Source: Salinigranum salinum
Lineage (GTDB): Archaea; Halobacteriota; Halobacteria; Halobacteriales; Haloferacaceae
Reading direction: 5' to 3'
Assembly: GCF_009176545.1 (NCBI RefSeq)
Contig: NZ_VTOJ01000002.1
Span: 992,001 to 1,056,000, forward strand
DNA: 64,000 nucleotides
Part shown: piece by piece, positions 33,241-41,907 of the stretch
How positions within the stretch are numbered: the stretch's first letter is position 1
How the letters are laid out: each line of letters starts with the position of its first letter
Position numbers and translations under genes: made by a program
The notes under the pieces: generated by a model
Databases searched by the model: none
What the model was told of the DNA's origin: nothing
Seen by the model: the letters and a program-made list of their open reading frames with translations, nothing else

Positions 33241-35460
33241 TCACTCGACGCGCGTGACGGCCAGGGGTCGACGGCGTTCCACCGGCTGGCGATCGCCCGT
33301 GACGACGAGTGACCGCGTCGCTCGGTGGTCCGTCGCCGACCGACCGACGGCGAGGTCGACCGTCCCGGGTTCGACGACCAGCCGTCCGGTCGCGTCGTGT
33401 GCGGCGAGCGTCTCGACGGACAGGTCGAAGTGGACCGTCGCGCGCTCGCCGGCCGCGAGGTCGAGACGCTGGAAGCCGACGAGTTCCCGGACCGGACGGA
33501 CGACGCTGGTCGACGGGGCCCGCGCGTAGAGCTGGACGACCTCGGTGCCGGGACGGTCCGTGACGTTCGTCACCGTGACGCTCACGGACGTCTCGCCGGC
33601 CGTCGAAACACGACCGGGGTCGACGACGGGAGCGCTGTACGCGACGTCGGCGTAGCTCTCGCCGTGGCCGAAGGGGAACAGCGGGCTCCCGTCGGAGAAG
33701 ACGTAGTCGCCGGTGGAAACCGCGTCCTGCCGGTACGCGATCGGGAGCTGGCCGACAGAGCGCGGAAGCGACACCGGGAGACGGCCGCCAGGGTCGGCCC
33801 CCAGGAGGACGTCGGCGATGGCGTCGCCACCGGACTGCCCCGGGAGCCACGCCTCGAGAAGGGCGTCGGCTCGTTCGCTCACCTCGGGAACCGCCAGCGG
33901 ACGACCGTTGACGAGGACGACGACGAGCGGCGTCTCCGTCGCCGCGACCCGGCGGACGAGTTCGCGCTGGCGGCCCGGAAGTCGGAGGCTTGCCCGGTCG
34001 AGCGCCTCGCCGGCAGTGCCGGGCGAGTCGCGTTCGACGTCGATACCGGACTGTCCGCCCACGCAGGCGACGGCCACGTCGGCGGCCGCGGCGGCGGCGA
34101 CAGCCGCACCGACGTCGCTGGGAGCGTCCGGACGGACCCCACAGCCGCGCTCGTGCGTGCAGTCCGCGACCCGGCCCCGGAGCCCGTCGACCGGCGTCAC
34201 GACCTCGATGCCGCCGTGGGCGTTCTCGGCGCCCGCGTACGAGTAGTTTCCGAGCAGGGTGCGCGGCGTGTCGGCGTTCGGCCCGACGACGGCGACCGAC
34301 GCCGTGCCCGACAGGGGGAGGACACCGTCGTTCGTGAGCAGGACCTGCGAGCGTCGTGCGGCACGGCGGGTGAGCGTGCGGACTTCGTCGGTTTGGAACG
34401 CCGTCGCAGCGGTGGGCTCGTCGGGGGCGGCATCGTCGAACACCCCTGCGTCGATCTTCTGCCGGAGGTGACGTCGAACCGCCCGGTCGACGACGGCCTC
34501 TGCGACCTGTCCCTCGCGAACGGCCGCGACGAGGCGGTCGCCGAAGCACTCGGTCTCGGGGAGTTCGACGTCGACGCCGGATTCGAGGGCCAGCACGCCA
34601 GCGGCCTGTCGGTCCGCAGTGACCCCGTAGTCGTCGGCGAGCATCTCGATCCCACGACCGTCGGAGACGACGGTCCCCTCGAACCCCCACTCCTCACGAA
34701 GGACACCGGTCAGGAGCGGTTCGGAGGCGTGGCAGGGAACGCCGTCGACCGTGTTGTACGCGGCCATGACGGACGGTGCGCCCGCGTCCACGCCGACGCG
34801 GAACGGGACGAGGTCGGCGTCGCGCATCTCGCGCAACGAGGCGGTCGGACGCGCACGGTTTCTCCCACCCGCCGGCCGTCCGTGCCCGACGAAGTGCTTG
34901 AGTGTGGCGTCGACACCGCCCGCCGCCAGTCCCTCGACGACGGCGCGAGTCAGACGCGCGGCCAGCGCGGGATCTTCACCGAACGTCTCCTCGGTACGCC
35001 CCCATCGCGGTTCGACCCCGAGGTCGGCCACCGGCGAGAGTGTCACCTGACAGCCGACCGCACGCAACTGGTTGGCCACTGCCCGGGCACTCTCACACAC
35101 CAGGCCCGGGTCCCAACTGCTGGCCATCCCGATTGCCTGTGGCATCGTCGCACCCCGTCGACCCGCGTACCCACAGAGGCTCTCCTCGCGGACGAACGCG
35201 GGGATACCGTGGGCCGTCTCCGTGCGGAGGAACGCCTGGATGTCGGCGATCGCGCGCGAGAGAGGCTCGGGGTCGAGGCCGCTCTCGCGGCCGACGCGCG
35301 TCACCCGACCGACACCGTGGGGGATCGTCCGCGCCGCGTGCTCGGGTGAGAACGAGCCGTCCTCGAGCAGCGCACCGATTCGGACGGTCCCGAGCTGTGC
35401 GACTTTCGCGTCGAGAGACATCCGCGAGAGGAGCGCGTCGACGTCTGGAGCGGCTGTCAT
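33241..35460 (-). CDS. GH3 glycoside hydrolase (beta-glucosidase/beta-xylosidase type)
   Basis: A 739-residue cytoplasmic GH3 enzyme with no signal peptide. The N-terminal barrel contains LSPVADLGVEPRWGRTEETF (141-160), LKHFVGHG and the nucleophile Asp267 in VVSDG. The second domain (about 360-560) carries LPLSG..SVAVVGPNADT and a GIDVERDSPG segment likely to hold the acid/base Glu. The last 120 residues form the fibronectin-III-like domain. It hydrolyses short beta-linked oligosaccharides or glycosides after import. Divergent from the GH31 gene, sharing a 94-base promoter region. The true substrate cannot be read from the sequence. Confidence 0.9.
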   Translation of the reverse strand: MTAAPDVDALLSRMSLDAKVAQLGTVRIGALLEDGSFSPEHAARTIPHGVGRVTRVGRESGLDPEPLSRAIADIQAFLRTETAHGIPAFVREESLCGYAGRRGATMPQAIGMASSWDPGLVCESARAVANQLRAVGCQVTLSPVADLGVEPRWGRTEETFGEDPALAARLTRAVVEGLAAGGVDATLKHFVGHGRPAGGRNRARPTASLREMRDADLVPFRVGVDAGAPSVMAAYNTVDGVPCHASEPLLTGVLREEWGFEGTVVSDGRGIEMLADDYGVTADRQAAGVLALESGVDVELPETECFGDRLVAAVREGQVAEAVVDRAVRRHLRQKIDAGVFDDAAPDEPTAATAFQTDEVRTLTRRAARRSQVLLTNDGVLPLSGTASVAVVGPNADTPRTLLGNYSYAGAENAHGGIEVVTPVDGLRGRVADCTHERGCGVRPDAPSDVGAAVAAAAAADVAVACVGGQSGIDVERDSPGTAGEALDRASLRLPGRQRELVRRVAATETPLVVVLVNGRPLAVPEVSERADALLEAWLPGQSGGDAIADVLLGADPGGRLPVSLPRSVGQLPIAYRQDAVSTGDYVFSDGSPLFPFGHGESYADVAYSAPVVDPGRVSTAGETSVSVTVTNVTDRPGTEVVQLYARAPSTSVVRPVRELVGFQRLDLAAGERATVHFDLSVETLAAHDATGRLVVEPGTVDLAVGRSATDHRATRSLVVTGDRQPVERRRPLAVTRVE

Positions 35461-35520
35461 CGTGCACCGATACACGACTGTTCGCCGCGGTTACAAAAAG
35501 CCGCCGGAACGACGGGGTAG

Positions 35521-35528
35521 TTTTAATA
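35521..35528 (+). promoter_or_regulatory. TATA box of the GH31 gene
   Basis: ttttaata lies 27-34 bases before the ATG at 35555; a possible operator half-site CTCACGAACAC (35543-35553), shared with the operon at 27615, sits between the TATA box and the start codon. Confidence 0.55.
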
Positions 35529-35554
35529 CCGAGAGCCACCCGCTCACGAACACG

Positions 35555-37897
35555 ATGACGAGCGAACGCGTTACGGTCGCCGGTGTGGCCGAGTACGTGG
35601 TCGACGGGGACGCCGTCACCTTCGACTGTGAGATAACCGCACCCGAGACGGTTACCCCACGGACCGTCCCTGTGACGTTGACCTTCTACGACGCCCGGAC
35701 GTTCCGGTTCGAGCTGCAGGCGAACCCCGAAGTCACGACGGACGACGAGTATCCGCCGCTCGACACCGAGGCCGTCGCGGTCGACCTCGACGTGGACGTG
35801 ACCGAGGCCGATGGGACGCTCGAGATCGACACCGGCTCGCTGACCGTCACGGTGGGTCTCGACGAGTGGTCCTTCGTGGTGCGAGACGCCGACACGGGTG
35901 AGCGAGTGTTCGAGGAACAGCGCGCCGACCCCGACGTGTTCGGCCGTCAGCGAGTCGACGCGCTCGGGTTCACGCAGGAGGAGATCAACCACAACCCCCG
36001 GCGGGTCGCCGAGACGGGGACGTCGTTTCGGCTCTCGCCCGACGAGAAGATCTACGGTGCGGGCGAGCAGTTCGTGGAGTTCGACCGCCGAGGGCGGGAA
36101 CTCGACCTCTGGCACGAGGAACCGCTGGGCACCGAGACCGAACGGGCCTACAAGAACATCCCCTTCCACCTCTCGACGAAGGGGTACGGCCTGCTGGTGG
36201 ATACGACCGCGCGGGTCCACTACGACTTCGGAAAGTCCTCGACGGCATCGGGGACGATGTCGGTCGCCGACGACCAGTTCGCGTTCGTCTTCTTCTACGG
36301 GCCCGAGTTCCGGGACGTCATCCGGCGCTACACGGCCGTCACGGGCCGGCCGTCGCGCCCCCCGAAGTGGTCGTTCGGCACGTGGATGTCACGGCTGGGC
36401 TACGAGTCCCGCGACGAACTGGAGGACGTCGCCGACCGCCTCCGAGCGGAGGCGATCCCGAGTGACGTCCTCCATCTGGACCCGTTCTGGATGCGTGCGA
36501 ACAAGTCGACGGACCTCGAGTGGGACACGGAGCAGTTCCCGAACCCCGAAGCGATGATCGACGAACTGCGTGCGGACGATTTCCGACTCTCACTGTGGGA
36601 ACATCCGCACGTCCCGGTCGGGACCGACGCCTTCGCCGAGGGGACCCGCGAGGGCTACTTCGTCACGGACGGCACCGGCGACCCGTACGTGATGGACAAC
36701 ACCTGTCAGGGCGACTACCGGGGCGCGCTGGTGGACTTCACGAACCCCGACGCCGTCGACTGGTGGAAGGCGAAACATCACCGGCTCTTGGAGCAGGGCG
36801 TCTCCGTGTTCAAAACCGACTACGGCGAGTACGTCCCCGAAGACGCCGTCTTCGCCAACGGCCGGAGCGGGAAATCGATGCACAACCTCTACCCGTACCT
36901 CTACAACGAAGCCGTCTACGAGGCCGTCGGAGAGGTCAACGGTCCCGACGAAGCGGTCGTCTGGGGTCGGTCGGCCTGGACGGGGAGCCAGGCGTTTCCG
37001 ATGCACTGGGGCGGAGACCCCCAGACCAGCTGGAACGGGATGAGCGCCGCACTCAGGGGGGGGCTGTCGGCTTCCCTGTCCGGTATCGCCTTCTGGAGCC
37101 ACGACATCGGCGGATTTCGTGGGACGCCGAGCGACGCCCTCTACACCCGGTGGGCGCAGTTCGGACTCCTCTCCTCGAACGCCCGCTGTCACGGCACCAC
37201 GCCCAGAGAGCCCTGGGAGTTCGGCGAGGACGCCCTCGAAATCTTCCGGGAGTACGCCCGCCTGCGCTACCGGCTGGTCCCGTACCTCTACACGTACGCG
37301 GAGGTCGCGGCCAGCACGGGGCTCCCGGTCGTGCGCCCGCTCGTGCTGGAGTATCAGGACGACCCGGTCGTCCATCGGATGGACACGCAGTACCTGCTGG
37401 GCGAGGACCTGCTCGTCGCACCCGTCTTCACCGACGAGGGCACGCGCTCCGTCTACCTCCCCGACGGGGAGTGGCGCGACTACTGGACGAACGAACGGTA
37501 CGCTGGAGGCCGGACCGTCGACGTCGACGTCGGCCTCGCGGACCTCCCGCTGTTCGTGCGCGCCGGGAGTGTCGTCCCCCAGCGTGAACCCACCCAGTCC
37601 ATCCAGCCCGGCACCCCGGACGAACTGACCTTCGAGGCGACGCTCGCCGAGGGGTCCGCCGAGGGCCGGTACTACGACGAGACCGGCGACGAACTGGTGA
37701 CCGTCAGCGTGCGTTCGACGGACGATGCGGTGGCCATCGACCTCGAGGAGACGAGCGCCGAAGCGATCACCATCGACGTGTTCGGGGAGCATCCAGTGTC
37801 GGTCACCGTCGACGGTGAGTCGTACACAGCGGTCGCGAACGAACCGAGTTCGGGCGAGTGGACCCACACGGACGACGGTGTATCGGTCGTCGTCTGA
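35555..37897 (+). CDS. GH31 glycoside hydrolase (alpha-xylosidase YicI-like)
   Basis: A 780-residue GH31 enzyme with no secretion signal. The nucleophile is Asp422 in VFKTDYGEYVP and the acid/base Asp488 in HWGGDPQTSW; VLHLDPFWMR (305-314) and FWSHDIGG are also typical. The FKTD(F/Y)GE form with MHN.Y.Y.YNE is that of alpha-xylosidases such as YicI. The sulfoquinovosidase YihQ is also GH31, but its Arg-x-x-Trp sulfonate-binding motif ahead of the conserved Trp-rich strand is not visible here (residues 316-324 read KSTDLEWDT). So substrate is uncertain: alpha-xyloside, alpha-glucoside, or another alpha-glycoside. Start chosen by TATA spacing. Confidence 0.9.
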   Translation: MTSERVTVAGVAEYVVDGDAVTFDCEITAPETVTPRTVPVTLTFYDARTFRFELQANPEVTTDDEYPPLDTEAVAVDLDVDVTEADGTLEIDTGSLTVTVGLDEWSFVVRDADTGERVFEEQRADPDVFGRQRVDALGFTQEEINHNPRRVAETGTSFRLSPDEKIYGAGEQFVEFDRRGRELDLWHEEPLGTETERAYKNIPFHLSTKGYGLLVDTTARVHYDFGKSSTASGTMSVADDQFAFVFFYGPEFRDVIRRYTAVTGRPSRPPKWSFGTWMSRLGYESRDELEDVADRLRAEAIPSDVLHLDPFWMRANKSTDLEWDTEQFPNPEAMIDELRADDFRLSLWEHPHVPVGTDAFAEGTREGYFVTDGTGDPYVMDNTCQGDYRGALVDFTNPDAVDWWKAKHHRLLEQGVSVFKTDYGEYVPEDAVFANGRSGKSMHNLYPYLYNEAVYEAVGEVNGPDEAVVWGRSAWTGSQAFPMHWGGDPQTSWNGMSAALRGGLSASLSGIAFWSHDIGGFRGTPSDALYTRWAQFGLLSSNARCHGTTPREPWEFGEDALEIFREYARLRYRLVPYLYTYAEVAASTGLPVVRPLVLEYQDDPVVHRMDTQYLLGEDLLVAPVFTDEGTRSVYLPDGEWRDYWTNERYAGGRTVDVDVGLADLPLFVRAGSVVPQREPTQSIQPGTPDELTFEATLAEGSAEGRYYDETGDELVTVSVRSTDDAVAIDLEETSAEAITIDVFGEHPVSVTVDGESYTAVANEPSSGEWTHTDDGVSVVV

Positions 37898-37912
37898 GCC
37901 GGGTACACAAGG

Positions 37913-37922
37913 TTTTATAATA
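37913..37922 (+). promoter_or_regulatory. TATA-like box before the ABC ATPase gene
   Basis: ttttataata lies about 41-50 bases upstream of the ATG at 37963, giving a short leader of roughly 15 bases, and marks the ATPase as separately transcribed from the GH31 gene. Confidence 0.5.
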
Positions 37923-37962
37923 CAAGCTGAGAGACGATTACGTCACAAACGTACGTGATACA

Positions 37963-39090
37963 ATGGGACGCTTACAACTCAACAAACTGACAAAGGTGTT
38001 CGACGGTCCAGGGGGAGACATCGTCGCGGTCGACGAGCTCGACATCACGGTGGAGGACGGAGACTTCCTGGTGTTGGTCGGCCCCTCGGGCTGTGGGAAG
38101 TCGACGACACTTCGGTGCATCGCGGGCCTCGAACATACGACCTCCGGGCAGATCACCCTCGACGATCGGGACATCACCCACAAGAAGCCCAAGGAGCGCG
38201 ACATGGCGATGGTGTTCCAGAACTACGCGCTCTACCCGCACATGACCGTTCGGCAGAACATCGGGTACGGGCTGAAGATCACCACGGATCTCTCGAAGGC
38301 GGAGCGAAACGATCGCATCGAGCAGACAGCCGAACTCCTCGAGATCTCGGACCTCCTGGACAAGGAGCCGGGGGACCTCTCCGGTGGGCAGCAACAGCGC
38401 GTCGCACTCGGGCGTGCGATCATCCGCGAGCCCGAAGTGTTCCTGATGGACGAACCGCTGTCGAACCTCGACGCGAAGTTGCGGACGACGATGCGGACCG
38501 AGATCCAACAGCTCCAGCAGGACATGGGCATCACGACGATCTACGTCACCCACGACCAGACCGAGGCGATGACGATGGGCGACCACATCGCTATCCTCAA
38601 CGACGGAGAGCTCCAGCAACTCGGCGAGCCGCTGGAGTGTTATCACCGCCCGGTCAACCAGTTCGTCGCCGGCTTCATCGGCTCGCCGTCGATGAACTTC
38701 CTCTCGGTCAGACAGAACGGGACCGTCCTCGAACACGACGAGTTCAGCTATCAGCTCTCGCCCGAGACGCGTAGTTCGCTGTCGGACGCGAGCGAGGAAC
38801 TGACCATCGGCATCCGTCCGGAGCATATCGAACTCGTCGATGGTGACGCGAAGAACGCGATCCGGACCACCATCGAGGTCATCGAACCGATGGGCGAGAC
38901 CACCTACGCCTACTTCGAGATCGGCGACGAGACCTACACGGCGAGCATCGGCGGGGAAACCCGGATCACGGCCGGAGACGCCGTCCACGTGGCCTTCCCC
39001 GAGCGGAAGATCCACATATTCGATGGCAGGTCGGGCAGAGCTATCAAGAACAGCGAACTCGACGAGACCGCCGAACCGCCCGAAGCGTAA
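37963..39090 (+). CDS. ABC transporter ATP-binding protein (MalK/UgpC type)
   Basis: A 375-residue ATPase subunit. Walker A GPSGCGKST (about 40-48), the Q-loop FQNYALYPHM, signature LSGGQQQRVALGRAI, and Walker B FLMDEPLSNLD with the switch His in VTHDQ are all present. The C-terminal 130 residues form the TOBE/MalK regulatory domain (IGIRPEHIEL). It powers import by the permeases at 28925-30764; such ATPases may serve several transporters, which could explain its separate promoter. Confidence 0.94.
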   Translation: MGRLQLNKLTKVFDGPGGDIVAVDELDITVEDGDFLVLVGPSGCGKSTTLRCIAGLEHTTSGQITLDDRDITHKKPKERDMAMVFQNYALYPHMTVRQNIGYGLKITTDLSKAERNDRIEQTAELLEISDLLDKEPGDLSGGQQQRVALGRAIIREPEVFLMDEPLSNLDAKLRTTMRTEIQQLQQDMGITTIYVTHDQTEAMTMGDHIAILNDGELQQLGEPLECYHRPVNQFVAGFIGSPSMNFLSVRQNGTVLEHDEFSYQLSPETRSSLSDASEELTIGIRPEHIELVDGDAKNAIRTTIEVIEPMGETTYAYFEIGDETYTASIGGETRITAGDAVHVAFPERKIHIFDGRSGRAIKNSELDETAEPPEA

Positions 39091-39097
39091 CGTCGCC

Positions 39098-39114
39098 GTT
39101 TGCCTCTCGCAAAC
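39098..39114 (+). promoter_or_regulatory. Operator-like palindrome upstream of the IclR gene
   Basis: gtttgcctctcgcaaac is a perfect inverted repeat, GTTTGC/GCAAAC with a 5-base spacer, 32 bases before the iclR start codon. Close relatives occur at 40051-40067 and 40226-40242 and a weak one at 39928. Its place suggests autoregulation by the IclR protein. Confidence 0.6.
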
Positions 39115-39145
39115 AACTAAGTGCCGTCGATATCATCACTAGCGT

Positions 39146-39925
39146 ATGCCACACCAACCGGCGGACGGCGGCTCCGGACGGCGGGTCAATGCCGTCCAGA
39201 CCTCGTGTGACATCGTCGCGAAACTGCGTGAACTGGACGGTGCGGGCGTCTCGGAACTGGCGGCGGAACTCGACCGCTCGAAGGCGACGATACACAGCCA
39301 CCTCGCGACCCTCGTCGACAACGAGTTCGTCGTCAAGCGCGGCGACACCTACGCGCTCAGTCTCCGGTTCGTCGACATCGGCGAGTACGCCAAGGGCCGG
39401 GTCGACATCTACGAGGTCGCCAAAGACGAGGTCGAACGGCTCGCCGAGAAGACCGGCGAGGTCGCCCAGTTCATGGTGGAAGAACACGGTCGGGGAGTCT
39501 ACCTCCACAAAGCTCGCGGGGAGAACGCCATCCAGACGGAGTCGTACACGGGGAATCGGAAGAACCTCCACTGCACCGGCCTCGGGAAGGCCATCCTCTC
39601 ACAGCTCTCCGAGGAGCACGTCGACGACATCGTCGACACGCACGGACTGCCTGCACGGACCGAGAACACGATCACTACCCGAGACGCCCTGTTCGAGGAC
39701 CTCGAGGCGATTCGCGAACGTGGAGTGGCGTTCGACGACGAGGAGATCCTTCAGGGGCTTCGCTGTGTCGCCGCCCCGATCAAACATCCGACCGACAAGA
39801 TACAGGGAGCCATCAGTGTCTCGGGGCCGACGAGTCGGCTCAAGGGCGACCGCTTCTACGAAGAACTCCCCGAGATCGTCAAGGGAGCGGCCAACGTAAT
39901 CGAGGTCAACGCGACGCAAGTGTAG
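39146..39925 (+). CDS. IclR-family transcriptional regulator
   Basis: A 259-residue regulator. The N-terminal winged helix (VSELAAELDRSKATIHSHLA, about 33-52) is followed by the IclR ligand domain (VEEHGRGVYLHKARGENAIQ; LHCTGLGKAILSQL; ILQGLRCVAAPIKHPTDKIQ). Haloarchaeal members such as XacR control oxidative sugar pathways in response to a pathway intermediate. It closes the catabolic cluster and has a perfect palindrome before it, so it is the prime candidate for the cluster's regulator. The ATG at 39146 gives a normal-length protein. Confidence 0.9.
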   Translation: MPHQPADGGSGRRVNAVQTSCDIVAKLRELDGAGVSELAAELDRSKATIHSHLATLVDNEFVVKRGDTYALSLRFVDIGEYAKGRVDIYEVAKDEVERLAEKTGEVAQFMVEEHGRGVYLHKARGENAIQTESYTGNRKNLHCTGLGKAILSQLSEEHVDDIVDTHGLPARTENTITTRDALFEDLEAIRERGVAFDDEEILQGLRCVAAPIKHPTDKIQGAISVSGPTSRLKGDRFYEELPEIVKGAANVIEVNATQV

Positions 39926-40283
39926 CCGTTTGCGAGGAACAACCGATCGCAGCACGGTATTTCTCGCGTCGGATCGAACCGATGGCGCAATCGGGCCCCT
40001 GCTCGGCCGAATTCACCGTCTTTCACCCACTCCCGCTCCGGACACGTCGCGTTTGCGAGACCCAAACACTATCCAGAGCGACCACGCGGCCGGCAGAGAC
40101 AGTGTTCGTGGACGAACGAAGGGATCGTAGGCGGGATTCCGTTGATTCGACCGACCTCTTCGGCTCCAGTTAGCCGTTATCGGTCTCGTTTCGGCGGAGA
40201 GCAGGTGTGTTCGACCGAGATCAGCGTTTGCCTCTTGCGAACGCCGGCTGGTGTACCGTGCACGCGATGATCGGGCGAAAGTC

Positions 40284-40388
40284 ATTACACTCGTACAATT
40301 GTAATGATCCGTCGGTAGCCCAGTTCGACGTCTCGGTGCTATCGATGCCTGGCGTGTCGCCCGTTCGTTACAATTGTACAGATGTAAC
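40284..40388. repeat. Pair of inverted TACAATTGTA elements
   Basis: attacactcgtacaattgta (from 40284, continuing at) and gttacaattgtacagatgta (from 40367, continuing ac) are reverse complements of each other apart from a few bases, about 60 bases apart. Each contains the palindrome tacaattgta (40294-40303, 40369-40378) and a wider ATTACA/TGTAAT or GTTACA/TGTAAC repeat with a 10-base spacer. They could be paired operators, or the ends of a tiny (about 105-base) inverted-repeat element. Confidence 0.5.
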
Positions 40389-41521
40389 GTCGTCACTGCG
40401 CGAGCGTTGAACCGGCCGTCCTCGTCGAACCGTACGACCTCACGACGACGGCCGATCTCGAGACGACGCGGAGGAGAGCCAACCGGGACGGTGCCATGTG
40501 GCCGTCAGAACTATTTGCATATCGTGATACAGCTCGGAACTGTGCCGGCGACTCTCGGCGGAAGCGGTTCGGCGAACACGTGACGGGACTGAGTAGAACA
40601 GCCTTACAGAACGACCCTTACGGAGGTTCGAGCGACACTTGGCTCGAGTAGCCCGACCAGAGTGACGCGGGCAGTTCGTTCGAGATGACTCTCGTTCCTC
40701 GAGATCAAGGGATATAATCAATTAGATATATGTACGATCTGCTACCGAGTACAATCGGCGTCGATGGCTCGACCGGGATGGCGCCCTCCCCAGCACTCCT
40801 CTCGAAGAGGTCGGCCGCGTCGACGACCCACTCCCGAGCGGCCAGTGGTTGACTACGGAACCAGGAACACCGGTCCAACTCGCGTCGTGCACCACACGGA
40901 AGCCACGCGCCACGCGACCATCCACTGAGCGTGCTGGATACCGCGCGTGGACGTGCTCGTTCGGCTTCAGCACGAGCGTCTGCGCCCGACACGACAGATC
41001 GACGTAACTGTCGACGACACGGAACAGTTCAGGTTCGTGCCGTTTAATGTCTGAATGTATATGTTAATTCTGCTGCTGGAGGTGAACGCTCCCACCGTCG
41101 CGCCCTGCAACGACCTCACGTCCGTGAGCGCACTGGGGCTCCACTCGAACGAGATCAGATCGAGGAATGCAGGGGACGAACGACTCGTTGTTCGTAACGG
41201 ATTCTCGACGAATTCGACGCCACGATCGCCGAGAAGTCGGACTGAGAATCGGTGTTTATTCGAGCATATACTTCTACAGACAACTGTAGGAGAGTACGGG
41301 AGATCGACGACGACAGGCTGTATCGAGTTACACTCACACGGCAAGATTAGCCCCAGTGCTGTTCACGATGTCACGTGCGTTACTTCGAGTACCGGACCCC
41401 GGATACGTACGAGAGTATGGACGCGTTCGCGGTTCTGGACCGTCGAGTGTGTTCGATGCACTCGTCGAAGAGGGGGGAGGTAACGGAAACGACTCGGAGA
41501 GAGTGACCAGAACGTGGCGAG

Positions 41522-41632
41522 GTGGAGATCGATGTGACAAGAGAACCGCCGGACGAGCATCACAAAGCTGACCGACGGGCCACTCACGTCGTCTGTCGCG
41601 ACTGTGACGAGTGCGCTGAGTGGTTCGGGTGA
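41522..41632 (+). CDS. Possible tiny CxxC protein or gene remnant
   Basis: A 36-residue frame (GTG start at 41522, TGA at 41630-41632) reads EIDVTREPPDEHHKADRRAT and then HVVCRDCDECAEWFG. The His/Cys-rich C-terminus looks like the start of a haloarchaeal small zinc protein, but there is no clear ribosome-binding site and the frame is short. It may be a truncated gene in the decayed region. Low confidence. Confidence 0.25.
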   Translation: MEIDVTREPPDEHHKADRRATHVVCRDCDECAEWFG

Positions 41633-41907
41633 GCTGCCCGCGTCGAAGTCGGCGGAGCGTGAGAGGCACCGGGTGGCTCCAGTCGTGATCCGACGGGGGG
41701 ATCCGTCCGAGTCGGCGGCCTCCCGCTGTTCCGCGTAGCGCCACCAGACGTCCGTGTGGACCGTCGATCGAGTCCGACCTCGAACGCGACGACGAAACAC
41801 AGTCCCGAGCCACCAGACCACCGACGACGAGGACAGATCATCAGCGAGTCACGGGATCGAGGAAGAGCCCCGGGCCGGGTCTGTTTTACCGCGAGCGGCT
41901 GTCGGGT

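Larger units (their letters stand above)
39926..41907 (+). other. 2-kb gene-poor region with operator-like palindromes
   Basis: No frame on either strand shows a recognisable domain. It holds two further GTTTGC-N5-GCAAAC-like palindromes (40051-40067 and 40226-40242, one mismatch each), a weaker one at 39928-39944, a pair of TACAATTGTA elements (40284-40305, 40367-40388) and, at 40700-41340, AT-richer DNA with fragments of frames in changing phase. It looks like a graveyard of decayed genes or the target of a past insertion. A 36-residue CxxC frame near 41522 is listed separately. Confidence 0.4.

Noticed and set aside
33325-35349. 674-codon plus-strand frame
   Set aside because: Antisense to the GH3 gene; Asp/Val/Gly/Arg-rich with no family pattern.
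37053-37421. Possible CRISPR-like or repeat signal from Arg-rich minus frames in GH31
   Set aside because: No direct repeats with regular spacers exist; the pattern is only codon bias of the coding strand.
35555-37897. Calling the GH31 gene a sulfoquinovosidase outright
   Set aside because: The Arg-x-x-Trp sulfonate-binding motif of YihQ is not visible at the equivalent position, so only the GH31 family is supported.
40705-40992. 95-codon minus-strand frame with plausible protein-like stretch
   Set aside because: No start context, no recognisable family, and competing frames of similar quality overlap it.
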